A stretch of 64,000 nucleotides of DNA from Saprospiraceae bacterium (GCA_016717105.1 JADKGF010000002.1:62001-126000), one strand, 5' to 3'; shown: positions 46,020-55,444, counted from the first letter of the stretch. The notes: generated by a model from the sequence alone, not told the origin. Numbers and translations: made by a program.

Positions 46020-47251
46020 AATTTTTTACGTTTATCATAGTTTTTCTTTTATCTAGCCATATCGCATCTGGTGCACATATTCATGTGGGTCCAAGATTGC
46101 AAGTAACTTCTATAAGAGCGGCACTCTTATTGGCTAAGAACAACGATACAATTACAGTACATCATAGCTTGTACACAGAAGGTACTATAGTCGTCAATAA
46201 ATCCATTACCATGATCGGTGATGAATGGCCCGTACTGGATGGTCAGCTTAAGTATGAGGTGGTTTCCATTAAGGCTGATCATGTAAACTTTAGTGGGTTT
46301 GTAATTAGAAATTCTGGTATCGCAGCTCTAAATGATCCAGGTGGTGTCAAAGTATATGATAGAAGTAATATAGTAATTGAAAATAATATATTTGAAAATA
46401 ACTTTTTTGCAATCTACATTCAATATGGTAAAAACTGTCTGATAAAAAATAATAAAATCATTGGTTTCGGAAAAGAAGAACAAGAGATAGGCAATGGGAT
46501 ACATTGCTGGAAGAGTGATAGCTTGCGTATCATTGCCAATAAGATTTCAGGTCATAGAGATGGTATTTATTTTGAATTCGTAACAAATTCGATTGTTTGG
46601 CGCAATATTTCCAAAAGGAATATAAGGTACAGGCCTCCATTTATGTTTTCCAATAATGATGCATACGTTAATAATATTTTCGAAGAAAATGGTGCAGGCA
46701 TAGCAGTTATGTACACAAAACATGTCACCATGTATAGCAATACATTTAGTCAAAGCAACGGTGATGCTGCTTATGGTATTTTGCTTAAAGAAATCTCTGA
46801 TGCCGAAATCATAGGCAATAAATTTCTTTCAAATACAGCTGCTCTGTTTCTAGAAGGAGCCAATAGGATTCTTATTAAAAAGAATGTCTTCAGCGGTAAT
46901 GGTTGGGGATTAAAAATTCAGGCAAATTGTATGGATAATACTATTACAGAAAATAATTTCTCTGGCAATACTTTTGACATCAGTACAAATGGCTCATTGG
47001 TGCTCAATACTTTTGATTACAATTATTGGGACAAATATGCTGGTTATGACATTGATAAAAATAGACAAGGTGACGTGCCATATCATCCTCTAAGCATCTA
47101 TTCTACGATAATAGAAAATAATCCTATAGCAATGCTTTTGTATAGAAGTTTTATAGTCAGTCTCATGGAGCGCACAGAAAAACTTATACCAAGCATCACG
47201 CCTGATAATTTCAGGGATAATAGTCCACAGATGAAACCCTATGAATTATGA
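46016..47251 (+). CDS. nosD: NosD, periplasmic copper-site assembly protein
   Basis: Needed to assemble the CuZ centre of NosZ, together with the NosFY ABC transporter. 411 residues from the Met at 46016 (MKFFTFIIVFLLSSHIASG, a signal peptide); the upstream Met at 45986 lies inside nosL. The body is a right-handed beta-helix of parallel repeats rich in Asn (NNIFENNFFAIYI and similar). It overlaps nosL by 4 bases at the start and nosF by 4 bases at the end. Confidence 0.95.
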   Translation: MKFFTFIIVFLLSSHIASGAHIHVGPRLQVTSIRAALLLAKNNDTITVHHSLYTEGTIVVNKSITMIGDEWPVLDGQLKYEVVSIKADHVNFSGFVIRNSGIAALNDPGGVKVYDRSNIVIENNIFENNFFAIYIQYGKNCLIKNNKIIGFGKEEQEIGNGIHCWKSDSLRIIANKISGHRDGIYFEFVTNSIVWRNISKRNIRYRPPFMFSNNDAYVNNIFEENGAGIAVMYTKHVTMYSNTFSQSNGDAAYGILLKEISDAEIIGNKFLSNTAALFLEGANRILIKKNVFSGNGWGLKIQANCMDNTITENNFSGNTFDISTNGSLVLNTFDYNYWDKYAGYDIDKNRQGDVPYHPLSIYSTIIENNPIAMLLYRSFIVSLMERTEKLIPSITPDNFRDNSPQMKPYEL

Positions 47252-47958
47252 TCAGAATCGAAGGAATAAAAAAGTCATTTGGCAAAAGTGAAGTACTTAA
47301 AGATATAAATCTCCAACTAAAAAGAGGACAATGTATCGGTCTCATCGGTCCAAATGCTTGTGGCAAAACTACCTTAATTAAATCTATATTGAGTATGGTT
47401 TTGCCCAATGATGGTACGATTTATTTTGATCAAAAATCTATCGCTGGCGATGAAACATACAAAAACAAAATAGGCTATATGCCGCAAATAGGTCGTTATC
47501 CTGAAAATATGAGTATCATTCAGGTGATAGATATGATTAAAAGTATTCGCCAATTTGATGGTCAAACAGATGAAGAGCTTTGGGATGCCTTCGGCCTCGA
47601 ACAAGCCAAACACAAAAAAATGCGAACGCTATCTGGTGGAACTACGCAGAAAGTGAGTGCCACACTAGCTTTTTTATTCAGTCCAGATGTTCTAATTTTG
47701 GACGAACCTACTGCAGGTTTAGACCCATTGGCAAGTGAAATATTAAGAGAAAAAATTATAATGGAAAGACAAAAAGGTAAACTGATTTTGATTACTTCAC
47801 ATTTATTGAATGAATTGGATGATTTGCTTACTGATGTGATTTATATGCAAGACGGAAAGATTGTATTTTTCAAGACTACAGATGAATTAATGGCTATGTC
47901 CGGCCATGGTCGTATTTCCAAGGCTATTGGTTATTACATAAAATCGGCAGCTGTATGA
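47248..47958 (+). CDS. nosF: NosF, ABC transporter ATPase
   Basis: 236 residues. Walker A GPNACGKT (residues 34-41), signature LSGGTTQKVS, Walker B VLILDEPTAGLD and H-loop LITSHLLNELD. Powers NosY and supplies a sulfur species for the CuZ sulfide. Start codon overlaps the nosD stop (ATGA), and nosY starts inside its last codon. Confidence 0.95.
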   Translation: MIRIEGIKKSFGKSEVLKDINLQLKRGQCIGLIGPNACGKTTLIKSILSMVLPNDGTIYFDQKSIAGDETYKNKIGYMPQIGRYPENMSIIQVIDMIKSIRQFDGQTDEELWDAFGLEQAKHKKMRTLSGGTTQKVSATLAFLFSPDVLILDEPTAGLDPLASEILREKIIMERQKGKLILITSHLLNELDDLLTDVIYMQDGKIVFFKTTDELMAMSGHGRISKAIGYYIKSAAV

Positions 47959-48722
47959 ATAAAATAACAAATTTTATTATCACCGATATCATTAAAAATA
48001 AGATAATTATCATCTATACAGTGATACTTGCCTTATTTTCGTGGAGTGTATTGAGTCTGGAAGACAATATGGCCAAGGCAATGTTGTCGCTGTTAAATAT
48101 TATCCTACTGGCTGTGCCACTCATGGCGGTTATCTTTTCTACAATCTATATGTACAATAGCAGCGAATTTATAGAGCTACTGGTCAGCCAACCAATCAAA
48201 AGAAAAACAATATGGCTTAGTCATTTTGCGGGCTTATCCATATCGTTGAGTATTGCATTTATTCTAGGCATTGGTTTGCCGATTGTGGTCTATAGCCCTG
48301 ATGCAGCTGGTTTTTCTATATTGTTAATGGGACTTTTTATCACGCCTATTTTCATAGCAATTGCCATGTTGTGTTCTATCCTTGCACGAGATAAAGCTAG
48401 AGGTATTGGTATTGCCATCATGGTTTGGTTGTTTTTGTCGCTTATTTATGATGGGATCGTTCTATATCTGATGTTCCAATTTGCAGATTATCCAATAGAA
48501 AAACCAATGGTCATCATGTCTGCACTAAATCCGATAGATCTGGCGAGAATTATGGTTTTGCTCAAAGTGGATGTCTCTGCACTAATGGGATATACTGGTG
48601 CGATATTCAAACAAATATTTGGTAGTCAAATCGGGTGGATAATATCAATGGGATTACTATTGATTTGGATTGTGATACCAATGTGGATTTCTTTGCTAAA
48701 ATTTAAAAATAAGGATTTATAA
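47955..48722 (+). CDS. nosY: NosY, ABC transporter permease
   Basis: 255 residues with six hydrophobic helices and the family's LLVSQPIKRKTIWLSHF coupling loop. Partner of NosF. Overlaps nosF by 4 bases and is followed 2 bases later by the cupin gene. Confidence 0.93.
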   Translation: MNKITNFIITDIIKNKIIIIYTVILALFSWSVLSLEDNMAKAMLSLLNIILLAVPLMAVIFSTIYMYNSSEFIELLVSQPIKRKTIWLSHFAGLSISLSIAFILGIGLPIVVYSPDAAGFSILLMGLFITPIFIAIAMLCSILARDKARGIGIAIMVWLFLSLIYDGIVLYLMFQFADYPIEKPMVIMSALNPIDLARIMVLLKVDVSALMGYTGAIFKQIFGSQIGWIISMGLLLIWIVIPMWISLLKFKNKDL

Positions 48723-48723
48723 T

Positions 48724-49017
48724 ATGATACGTGAAATACAGGAAAAACTGAAAACATCATTAAAACCCGTGGCTAGATTGTATTATAAGTCCGGAGATGT
48801 AAAACAAATATTTATAGGATTTAACCGAGGCATGACCTTGGATCAGCATAAAACACATCTGCCTGCTAGGTTATTGGTATTGAGTGGTGATGTCACTTAT
48901 ATCCAAGCTGGGACGCAGACCCGATTAAAACAGTATGATTTTATAGACATACCCATCAATATCATTCATGAAGTGTATGCAAATACGGATAGCTTGTGCA
49001 TGTTGACACAAGGATAA
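48724..49017 (+). CDS. Small cupin-like protein
   Basis: 97 residues. Single beta-barrel with cupin signatures: GFNRGMTLDQHKTHLPARLLVLSGDVTY and YDFIDIPINIIHEVYA. The His/Gln/His set (DQHKTH, then IIHEV) may hold a metal. Function unknown; it lies between nosY and the globin, cotranscribed, and similar cupins occur in nitrogen-oxide clusters. A role in metal or redox sensing is a guess. Confidence 0.78.
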   Translation: MIREIQEKLKTSLKPVARLYYKSGDVKQIFIGFNRGMTLDQHKTHLPARLLVLSGDVTYIQAGTQTRLKQYDFIDIPINIIHEVYANTDSLCMLTQG

Positions 49018-49042
49018 ATCAAAATAATAAAATATAAAAATA

Positions 49043-49435
49043 ATGTCAAAAAAGGATATCACAACTCGGTCAGACTTGGAAAAAGTTGTTGATGTTTTCT
49101 ATGAGAAAATAAAAGTGGATGAGATGCTACAACATATGTTTATAAATGTTAAGTGGCAAAAGCATCTTCCTGTGATGTACGACTTTTGGGAAAATGTATT
49201 GTTTCATACAGGAAATTATAATGGAAATCCTATGGAAAAACATCAAGTGGCACACCAACTCAAGGCTATGGAAAAAAGTCATTTTGATCAATGGGTTTTG
49301 CTGTTTAATGAGACAATAAATGAATTATACACTGGGGAAAATGCCGAAAAGCTAAAAGATCGCGCTAAGAATATTGCCGTGATTATGCAAATGAAAATCT
49401 TGGGTATAGACAAAGAGGAATTTGAAGGGAAGTAA
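49043..49435 (+). CDS. Group III truncated haemoglobin
   Basis: 130 residues. NYNGNPMEKHQVA aligns with the proximal-helix segment of group III truncated globins such as Campylobacter Ctb, giving His67 as the haem ligand; upstream HLPVMYDFWENVLFHTG holds the B/E-helix residues, and HFDQWVLLF follows. Such globins bind O2 and NO and can detoxify NO. Sitting between nos and nor genes it probably buffers NO in the cytosol. Confidence 0.9.
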   Translation: MSKKDITTRSDLEKVVDVFYEKIKVDEMLQHMFINVKWQKHLPVMYDFWENVLFHTGNYNGNPMEKHQVAHQLKAMEKSHFDQWVLLFNETINELYTGENAEKLKDRAKNIAVIMQMKILGIDKEEFEGK

Positions 49436-49512
49436 GGAAATACAAATAATAAAGGTAAAATAAAAACAAAATAGGGGCGATATTGCCCGAATAACCAACA
49501 AAACATTATAAT

Positions 49513-49950
49513 ATGTTATCAAAAAGTCATGCAAGAACATTTTTTCTTGGAGGGACAATATTGTCCTTTGCGGTCTTTCTTGGGCTTTCATGGCACACAC
49601 TTAGCTCAGAAGTACCTAAGCAAACGAATGAAGCAGGATTAACCCCAGAAGTGATCAGAGGCAAACATCTATGGGAAAGCAATAACTGTATGGGATGCCA
49701 CACCATTTTTGGTGAAGGCGCTTATTACGCACCGGAATTAACCAAGGTATATGAGCGACGAGGTGATGCTTATATTAAAGCAGCATTGATGTCACCAGTA
49801 CCATGGTCGCCGCGTGGCAGAAAGATGGTAGCCTATGCCTTGCCTGAATCGGATGCAAATGATCTGGTTGCATTTTTTAAATGGGTAAATGAGGTAGATT
49901 TAAATGGTTTTCCACCAAAACCAAAGTATAAGGTATCACAAAACAAATAA
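49513..49950 (+). CDS. norC: NorC, cytochrome c subunit of NO reductase
   Basis: 145 residues. One N-terminal membrane anchor (about 9-27), then a c-type heme site NNCMGCHTIFGEGAYY with Cys59, Cys62 and His63; the Met in GRKMVAYA is the likely other ligand. Delivers electrons to NorB. norB follows 68 bases later. Confidence 0.96.
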   Translation: MLSKSHARTFFLGGTILSFAVFLGLSWHTLSSEVPKQTNEAGLTPEVIRGKHLWESNNCMGCHTIFGEGAYYAPELTKVYERRGDAYIKAALMSPVPWSPRGRKMVAYALPESDANDLVAFFKWVNEVDLNGFPPKPKYKVSQNK

Positions 49951-50017
49951 GACATGAGTTTTGATTTCTTTCAATAGGCTTCAAGACGCACATAGTTTAA
50001 CCAACTAAATTTAAAAA

Positions 50018-51355
50018 ATGAAATACAAATCACAAAAAGTAGCATATTGGTTTTTTGCTTTATCCATGCTGCTCCTTTCATTACAGATTATATATGGATT
50101 TATCATGGGATTTGCCCATATGGGATATGATAATCTTCATGACTTTATCCCATTCAATACTGCAAGAGCCGTTCACACAAATCTTTTGGTTGTCTGGTTG
50201 CTTTCAGGCTTCATGGGGGCAGCGTATTATATTATACCCGAAGAAGCCGAAAATGAGCTGGTAAGTGTAAAATGGGCTTATATTCAATTGATTTCACTGG
50301 CCGTAGTCGGTGTTGTTGCCATTGTGGGCTACCACTTTAACTATTGGGAAGGAAGGAAATTCCTTGAGATACCTCGACCTTTAGACTGGTTGGTAGTCGC
50401 AAATGTATTGTTATTTTTAGGTCTTATTTTATTCACCTTGTACAAAGGTAAAAAGCGAACTACTACCTCTTTAGTTTTGACAATGGGACTTGTTTTTGCT
50501 GCACTTTTATATCTACCAGGCATGATTTGGTTTGACAATCAGACTATGGATTCCTTTTTTAGATGGTGGGTAGTTCACCTTTGGGTGGAAGGAGTTTGGG
50601 AACTCATTATGGGTGGAATCTTGGCCTTTTTGCTTATAAAAATTACCGGTGTTGATAGAGAAGTAATCGAAAAATGGCTGTATGTTATCGTCGGCCTCAC
50701 GTTTATTTCTGGTATTTTGGGTACTGGCCACCATTATTATTATATCGGTGCACCCAAATACTGGCTCATTATTGGTGGTATTTTTTCAGCTTTAGAACCA
50801 TTAGCATTTTTAGGTATGGCATTATTTGCCGTAGCGATGTATCGCAAAGGTGAGAAAAAGCATCCTAATAAGATTGCTTTAATGTGGACTTTAGGAACAG
50901 CTATTGTTTCGTTTGTAGGTGCAGGACTTCTGGGTTTGGCACATACATTACCACAGGTCAACTTATGGACACATGGCACATTAGTCACGGCAATGCATGG
51001 ACACTTGGCATTTTGGGGAGCTTATGGTATGATAGTTTTTGCAGCTATAAGTTATATGATGCCAAATATGACTGGTAGAAAACTCTATGATTCTGGTAAT
51101 GGGCTTACTGCCTTTTGGCTTTCTAATATTGGAATGATAGGTATGACTACGGCATTTGCAGCTGCCGGAGTAGCACAAGTTTACATGGAACGTATTATGG
51201 GCCTTGAATTTGGTGATGTTCAAAACGAAATTCAGGTTCACTTTCTGATTTTAGTGTTGTGTGCGACTTTATTTACAACAGGTGTTGGTATTTTTATTTA
51301 TGAATTTATAAGATACGGACAGCCTACTGATGAGGCACTTGAGCAGCATCCTTAA
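50018..51355 (+). CDS. norB: NorB, catalytic subunit of cytochrome c NO reductase
   Basis: Reduces 2 NO to N2O. 445 residues, twelve hydrophobic helices. Low-spin haem b ligand His53; non-haem iron (FeB) ligands His187 (VVHLWVEGVWE), His238 and His239 (GTGHHYYY); conserved Glu191 and Glu195; His327 and His329 (AMHGHL) for the haems. All present. Followed by a hairpin and then norQ. Confidence 0.97.
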   Translation: MKYKSQKVAYWFFALSMLLLSLQIIYGFIMGFAHMGYDNLHDFIPFNTARAVHTNLLVVWLLSGFMGAAYYIIPEEAENELVSVKWAYIQLISLAVVGVVAIVGYHFNYWEGRKFLEIPRPLDWLVVANVLLFLGLILFTLYKGKKRTTTSLVLTMGLVFAALLYLPGMIWFDNQTMDSFFRWWVVHLWVEGVWELIMGGILAFLLIKITGVDREVIEKWLYVIVGLTFISGILGTGHHYYYIGAPKYWLIIGGIFSALEPLAFLGMALFAVAMYRKGEKKHPNKIALMWTLGTAIVSFVGAGLLGLAHTLPQVNLWTHGTLVTAMHGHLAFWGAYGMIVFAAISYMMPNMTGRKLYDSGNGLTAFWLSNIGMIGMTTAFAAAGVAQVYMERIMGLEFGDVQNEIQVHFLILVLCATLFTTGVGIFIYEFIRYGQPTDEALEQHP

Positions 51356-51377
51356 TTTACTTAAACCGAATAAAAAT

Positions 51378-51440
51378 GTAAGGCCACCGATATTGAATAT
51401 TTTGACCAAAAGTTAAAAAAAACGATTACGGCGGCCTTAC
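51378..51440 (+). other. Long inverted repeat between norB and norQ
   Basis: GTAAGGCC-A-CCG (51378-51389) pairs with CGG-C-GGCCTTAC (51429-51440), 11 pairs with one mismatch around a 39-base loop. It is GC-rich against an AT-rich background. It may protect the norCB message or attenuate into norQD. No T-run. Confidence 0.55.
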
Positions 51441-51456
51441 TTGTTAAATATAGTTT

Positions 51457-52253
51457 ATGGACAATCCAGTAAGTGAGTACAAAAAAATTCCATATTACAG
51501 ACCTACAGGAAAGGAGTTGGAGATATTTGACAAGGTATGGCAAAATCGATTACCTCTATTGCTGAAAGGACCAACCGGTTCTGGAAAGTCGAGGTTTGTA
51601 GAACATATTTCGAGTATCAAAAATATCCGAATGATCACGGTAAGTTGTCATGAGGAGACATCGGCTACAGACCTAATAGGTCGATTTATTATCAAAGGTG
51701 CAGAAACGGTGTGGATAGATGGTCCACTTACAGAAGCAGTCAAAACTGGAGCAATCCTATACTTAGATGAGGTAGCTGAAGCACGTCCCGATGTGATTGT
51801 AGCTATCATTCTCTCACAGACCATCGTAGGCAATTGTATATAGATAAACTAGGCGTTACACTCCAGGCACACCAAGATTTTTTGCTCGTAGCATCATTTA
51901 ATCCTGGATATCAAAGAGGCTTTAAAGAGCTGAAGCCATCGACAAGGCAAAGATTTGTGGCTATTTCATTTGGGTATCCTGAACCTAAAGTAGAGGCAGA
52001 AATTTTATGCAACGAAACAGGAATAAATATAGATATTGCACAAAAACTAGTCAATATCGGGAATAAAATCAGAAATCTAAAAGAACTTGGGCTTACTGAG
52101 ACGGCATCAACACGTTTACTTATTGACGCTGCAAAACTGATAGTAAGTGATTTGCCTAAAAGACTTTCGGTAAGACATGCCGTCGTCGAGCCGCTTACCG
52201 ATGATCCTGACATAGCGCAGGCATTATCTGATACTTGTGATCTCTTGATCTGA
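51457..52253 (+). pseudogene. norQ: NorQ ATPase, frameshifted
   Basis: MoxR-type AAA+ ATPase that, with NorD, activates NorCB by FeB insertion. Frames 51457-51843 and 51834-52253 together give a 265-residue NorQ. Walker A GPTGSGKS (38-45) and Walker B ILYLDEVAEARPDV are in the first part; the second continues YIDKLGVTLQAHQDFLLVASFNPGYQRG with the arginine-finger region. Inserting one C at 51807 restores the conserved HSLTDHRRQLYIDKLG junction. As written the protein stops before sensor 1 and would be inactive. Confidence 0.85.
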
Positions 52254-52325
52254 TGATTAGATTCCTTCAAATATGTGGTAAGATGCCACACTTATTGATT
52301 TCTGGACGTGCTAAATTTTTTGCGA

Positions 52326-54098
52326 ATGGATCTTGACGAAATCATATTTACCAGATTTACAAAATATTTCAAAAAGCGGAGTATTGCTAATGATCCACTG
52401 GCAGCCCGAAGAGTAATGCTGGATGATATCAAGCCTAAGCTTACCATAATGTCTAGGGCATTGACGGGAAAAAATATAGAAATCTTTACAGCCGAACAAG
52501 AAGGTGGATATAGAGATAATAACTTTTTTCTTCCTCATAGCATGGACTTTTTTGGCGATGCTACAGAAAATTTGAAATTTTATTTTTTTCGAATTGTATA
52601 TTTGGTGATCCAACAAAATAAAAATCTGAATTGGCAACATGACCAAAAAGAAAATACACTTCAGGAAGCCAGATTAAAAGCAGCATCTTCAGCACCAGAA
52701 ATACTCGATTTGATGTTATCAGCGTATCCAAATGTAATTGGAATATACAAACAACTGTATGATCAACTGGCTGAAAACTGTAAAAATACTAAAGCTGATC
52801 CTGATACATTTTGGCTGTATGGCAAATGGATGAAGAATCAGTATGAAGACAATTTTAATCAAAAAATAAAAAATATATCGGAAGCCAAACCTTTAGAAAA
52901 GAATAAGGTGAATCCTGCAACATTGTTAAAGGCAAAGGCTATTGAAGAAATTAAAAGCATTCAAGTAGATAAAAAACAACAAGAAGACTATGTGCTTACC
53001 CACAATTTTGAAAAAGTAGAGACCGCAGAAGAATTTAATGGTACTTGGCGAGATTTTGATGGCGATGATCAGTTAGAAGACCATCACGAAGCAATCGAGG
53101 AGTTGAGCATGAAACTAACGGTCAGAGTAGATGATCCGGTTCATTCGGTATATCAGGCAGAATTTATTGAGAATTCGAGTGTAGCAGAGAGTGTAGATAA
53201 GCCAGATGAAAGGTATAATATCTTATATCCTGAGTGGGATTACACCAGAAAGTCGTACAAGCAAGACTTTTGTGCAGTATATCCGACCCTAAGCAAAGAC
53301 ATGAACGCGAACTATTATGAGCAGACAATTCGGAACTATAAATCTGTTCTTTTGGCCATGCGCAAGTTGCTTACAAATTATAGTAATAAGCGAAAACATA
53401 TCAGAAGTCAGCCCGATGGTCCGGAGTTTGATATCGATGCCATCACTGATCTATATGTTGATGTACATTCTGGCAAAACACCTTCTGAAAGGATTTATCT
53501 TTCTTCGCAGAAAAAAGATAAAGATCTCTCCATTCTGTTATTGCTAGATACAAGTCTCTCCAGCGATGGATATGCGGATGGAAACCGGGTCATAGATGTA
53601 GAGAAGCAGGTCAGCTTGCTTTTTGGTGAAATCTTGAATGAATTTAGAGTTGACTTTGCAGTTTCAGATTTTCATTCGTCCACTAGAAATTTTTTAAGTT
53701 TTCGTATGTTGAAAGACTTTGATGAATCCTGGCAAAGTGGCAAGTTTAAGATTGGGGCTGCTGAACCATCAGGATATACACGTATTGGTGGCGCACTTCG
53801 GCATGCTACCCATCTGCTTAAGAATAGACATACAACCAATAAATGGGTCATTCTATTATCTGATGGTAAACCAAATGATTATGACAAATATGAAGGCCGA
53901 TATGGTATACAAGATGTTCGGCAAGCGCTAAGAGAAGCTCTGGAATATGGTATAAATTCTTATGCATTGGCCATAGAAGCACAAGCTCGATATTATTTAC
54001 CACAGATGTTTGGACAAAATCATTATCAAATTCTTTCTTCACCAGTGGAATTATTGTCATCTATGGTCAGGCTATTTGAAAAAATCCATCATAAATAA
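52326..54098 (+). CDS. norD: NorD, VWA-domain activator of NO reductase
   Basis: 590 residues from ATG at 52326 (MDLDEIIFTRFTKYFKK); the frame could also start at a GTG 18 bases earlier. The C-terminal von Willebrand factor A domain has the MIDAS motif DTSLS (Asp408, Ser410, Ser412) and a later LLSDGKPNDYDKYEG segment. The helical N-terminal half binds the ATPase partner in related MoxR-VWA pairs. Works with NorQ upstream. Confidence 0.93.
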   Translation: MDLDEIIFTRFTKYFKKRSIANDPLAARRVMLDDIKPKLTIMSRALTGKNIEIFTAEQEGGYRDNNFFLPHSMDFFGDATENLKFYFFRIVYLVIQQNKNLNWQHDQKENTLQEARLKAASSAPEILDLMLSAYPNVIGIYKQLYDQLAENCKNTKADPDTFWLYGKWMKNQYEDNFNQKIKNISEAKPLEKNKVNPATLLKAKAIEEIKSIQVDKKQQEDYVLTHNFEKVETAEEFNGTWRDFDGDDQLEDHHEAIEELSMKLTVRVDDPVHSVYQAEFIENSSVAESVDKPDERYNILYPEWDYTRKSYKQDFCAVYPTLSKDMNANYYEQTIRNYKSVLLAMRKLLTNYSNKRKHIRSQPDGPEFDIDAITDLYVDVHSGKTPSERIYLSSQKKDKDLSILLLLDTSLSSDGYADGNRVIDVEKQVSLLFGEILNEFRVDFAVSDFHSSTRNFLSFRMLKDFDESWQSGKFKIGAAEPSGYTRIGGALRHATHLLKNRHTTNKWVILLSDGKPNDYDKYEGRYGIQDVRQALREALEYGINSYALAIEAQARYYLPQMFGQNHYQILSSPVELLSSMVRLFEKIHHK

Positions 54099-54110
54099 AT
54101 ATTTCTACCC

Positions 54111-54683
54111 ATGGAAAAGGATCAAAATTCAAATTTTTTTTACCCACCAGGTGGCATCTTGATATGGATTATAATTTTTCTTGAAGTATCTGTATTTTTT
54201 ATTGCATTATTAGTAATGAAATATTATGCCGAAGGAGACTTACAGACATATAGGGATTCAGCCAAGTCATTAAGTTTGCTGTCAGGCACAGCCAATACCA
54301 TCATTTTATTGATAAGCGGATATTTTATGGCTAGAGCGCTTCATTGGTATAGACAACAGGGTCTACAAAAGTATAGAAGAAGCTTGCTTATCACAATGTC
54401 TAGTGGTGGAGTTTTTATTGTGATCAAGATGATAGAATATTTTGATAAACTATCGCACGGTCTGACGATCAGCACAAATCCTTTTTTTACCTTTTATTGG
54501 TTGATTACGGCTTTTCATTTATTACATGTATTGATCGGAATGGCAATTTTGCTTTATTTATATACAAAAATTGATGAAGCTTATTCAGAAGATTATCCAT
54601 TAAATCTGGAAGCAGGAGCAGCATTCTGGCACATGTGTGATTTGATTTGGGTGATGATTTTTCCTACACTCTATCTTATGTAA
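54111..54683 (+). CDS. norE: NorE, cytochrome c oxidase subunit III-like
   Basis: 190 residues with five hydrophobic helices; LEVSVFFIALLVMKYY and FHLLHVLIGMAILLYL match the subunit III family, and the end ALAFWHMCDLIWVMIFPTLYL-like stretch (AAFWHMCDLIWVM) is diagnostic. NorE is an accessory membrane protein that improves NO reductase activity. 12 bases after norD, 5 bases before norF. Confidence 0.9.
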   Translation: MEKDQNSNFFYPPGGILIWIIIFLEVSVFFIALLVMKYYAEGDLQTYRDSAKSLSLLSGTANTIILLISGYFMARALHWYRQQGLQKYRRSLLITMSSGGVFIVIKMIEYFDKLSHGLTISTNPFFTFYWLITAFHLLHVLIGMAILLYLYTKIDEAYSEDYPLNLEAGAAFWHMCDLIWVMIFPTLYLM

Positions 54684-54688
54684 TTATT

Positions 54689-54904
54689 ATGAATAGAAAT
54701 CTGATTGTTTTAATCGTATTACTGCTTTTGACAGCTATCAGTGTCATATTGCCAATCTATTTTGCCGAATCCAAATTTTCAATTTTGCTTGGCGCCGTCA
54801 AGTTTTTGCTTATAGCTTATTTTTTTATGGAAATGGGTGAAGCTAACCTAATTTGGCGAATCGGTATCCTTAGTTTTATTCTAGGATTTTGTTTACTCAT
54901 TTGA
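54689..54904 (+). CDS. norF: NorF-like/cytochrome oxidase subunit IV-like protein
   Basis: 71 residues from the Met at 54689 (MNRNLIVLIVLLLLTAIS); an earlier Met at 54647 lies inside norE. Three hydrophobic helices, with AVKFLLIAYFFMEMGEANLIWR typical of the small subunit-IV/NorF family. Membrane partner of NorE. Confidence 0.82.
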   Translation: MNRNLIVLIVLLLLTAISVILPIYFAESKFSILLGAVKFLLIAYFFMEMGEANLIWRIGILSFILGFCLLI

Positions 54905-55023
54905 TTGTTTTCCGAATTAAATGAGGAGATGTAGCGATAATTAGCAAAAAATATCAATTATTTGCAAATTTCACCAAATTATTTAAAAATATTCAATAAA
55001 ATATTATTAGAAAACTTAAATAG

Positions 55024-55039
55024 TGGATATATTTGTCCA
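55024..55039 (+). promoter_or_regulatory. Shared box TGGATATATTTGTCCA
   Basis: An imperfect palindrome TGGA-N8-TCCA located 25 bases before the tiny lipoprotein gene. A 24-base segment around it is identical, save one base, to the region upstream of the envelope protein gene at 62495-63034, in the same orientation. Downstream of it the two promoters also share T/A-rich -7-like sequence. Evidently the binding site of one regulator. Confidence 0.6.
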
Positions 55040-55064
55040 TTATATTATTGTAAAACATTTCGAT

Positions 55065-55193
55065 ATGAATTCAAATTTTTTTCTGCGATTTTTTGGGTTG
55101 ATGGTGGTCACTGTCATGCTGTTAATTACTGCTTGTAAAAAGGATACAAATGTGGAAGATGCTTTACTAAATACTGGGTTTAACCAGATTTGA
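55065..55193 (+). CDS. Tiny lipoprotein
   Basis: 42 residues: signal MNSNFFLRFFGLMVVTVMLLITAC (Cys24) and only 18 mature residues (KKDTNVEDALLNTGFNQI). It has its own regulatory box and a terminator about 90 bases after it, so it is a transcription unit of its own. It may be a genuine micro-lipoprotein induced with the nor genes, or the start of a longer gene lost downstream. Confidence 0.5.
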   Translation: MNSNFFLRFFGLMVVTVMLLITACKKDTNVEDALLNTGFNQI

Positions 55194-55284
55194 CACATAA
55201 AAAATTAGCAATTTATACATTAATATAGTTGTTTTGTCACTATTGTACTATTCCTAATTTAAAGTAATTTTGATAGATTCAAAC

Positions 55285-55311
55285 CCTAGTAATTCTTTAC
55301 TAGGAATTTTT
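55285..55311 (+). terminator. Intrinsic terminator
   Basis: CCTAGTAA pairs with TTACTAGG around TTCT, followed by AATTTTT. It isolates the tiny lipoprotein unit from the quinol NO reductase gene. Confidence 0.75.
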
Positions 55312-55444
55312 GCTTCCTTTATTGTAAAGGTATGCCAAGTTATTATGTATAAATCAAGAATGGTTTTGAAAGGGTTTGGATGCTTCAATTTATATACATG
55401 ATAATAAGAAAATAAATTTTTAACAATATATAAATACAATCAAA

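Noticed and set aside
49475..49488. Dyad GGGCGATATTGCCC before norC
   Set aside because: Only four G-C pairs each side; no promoter alignment. Could be a weak hairpin but not convincing as a site.
55254..55439. 61-codon minus-strand ORF before qNor
   Set aside because: Covers the terminator hairpin and is AT-driven.
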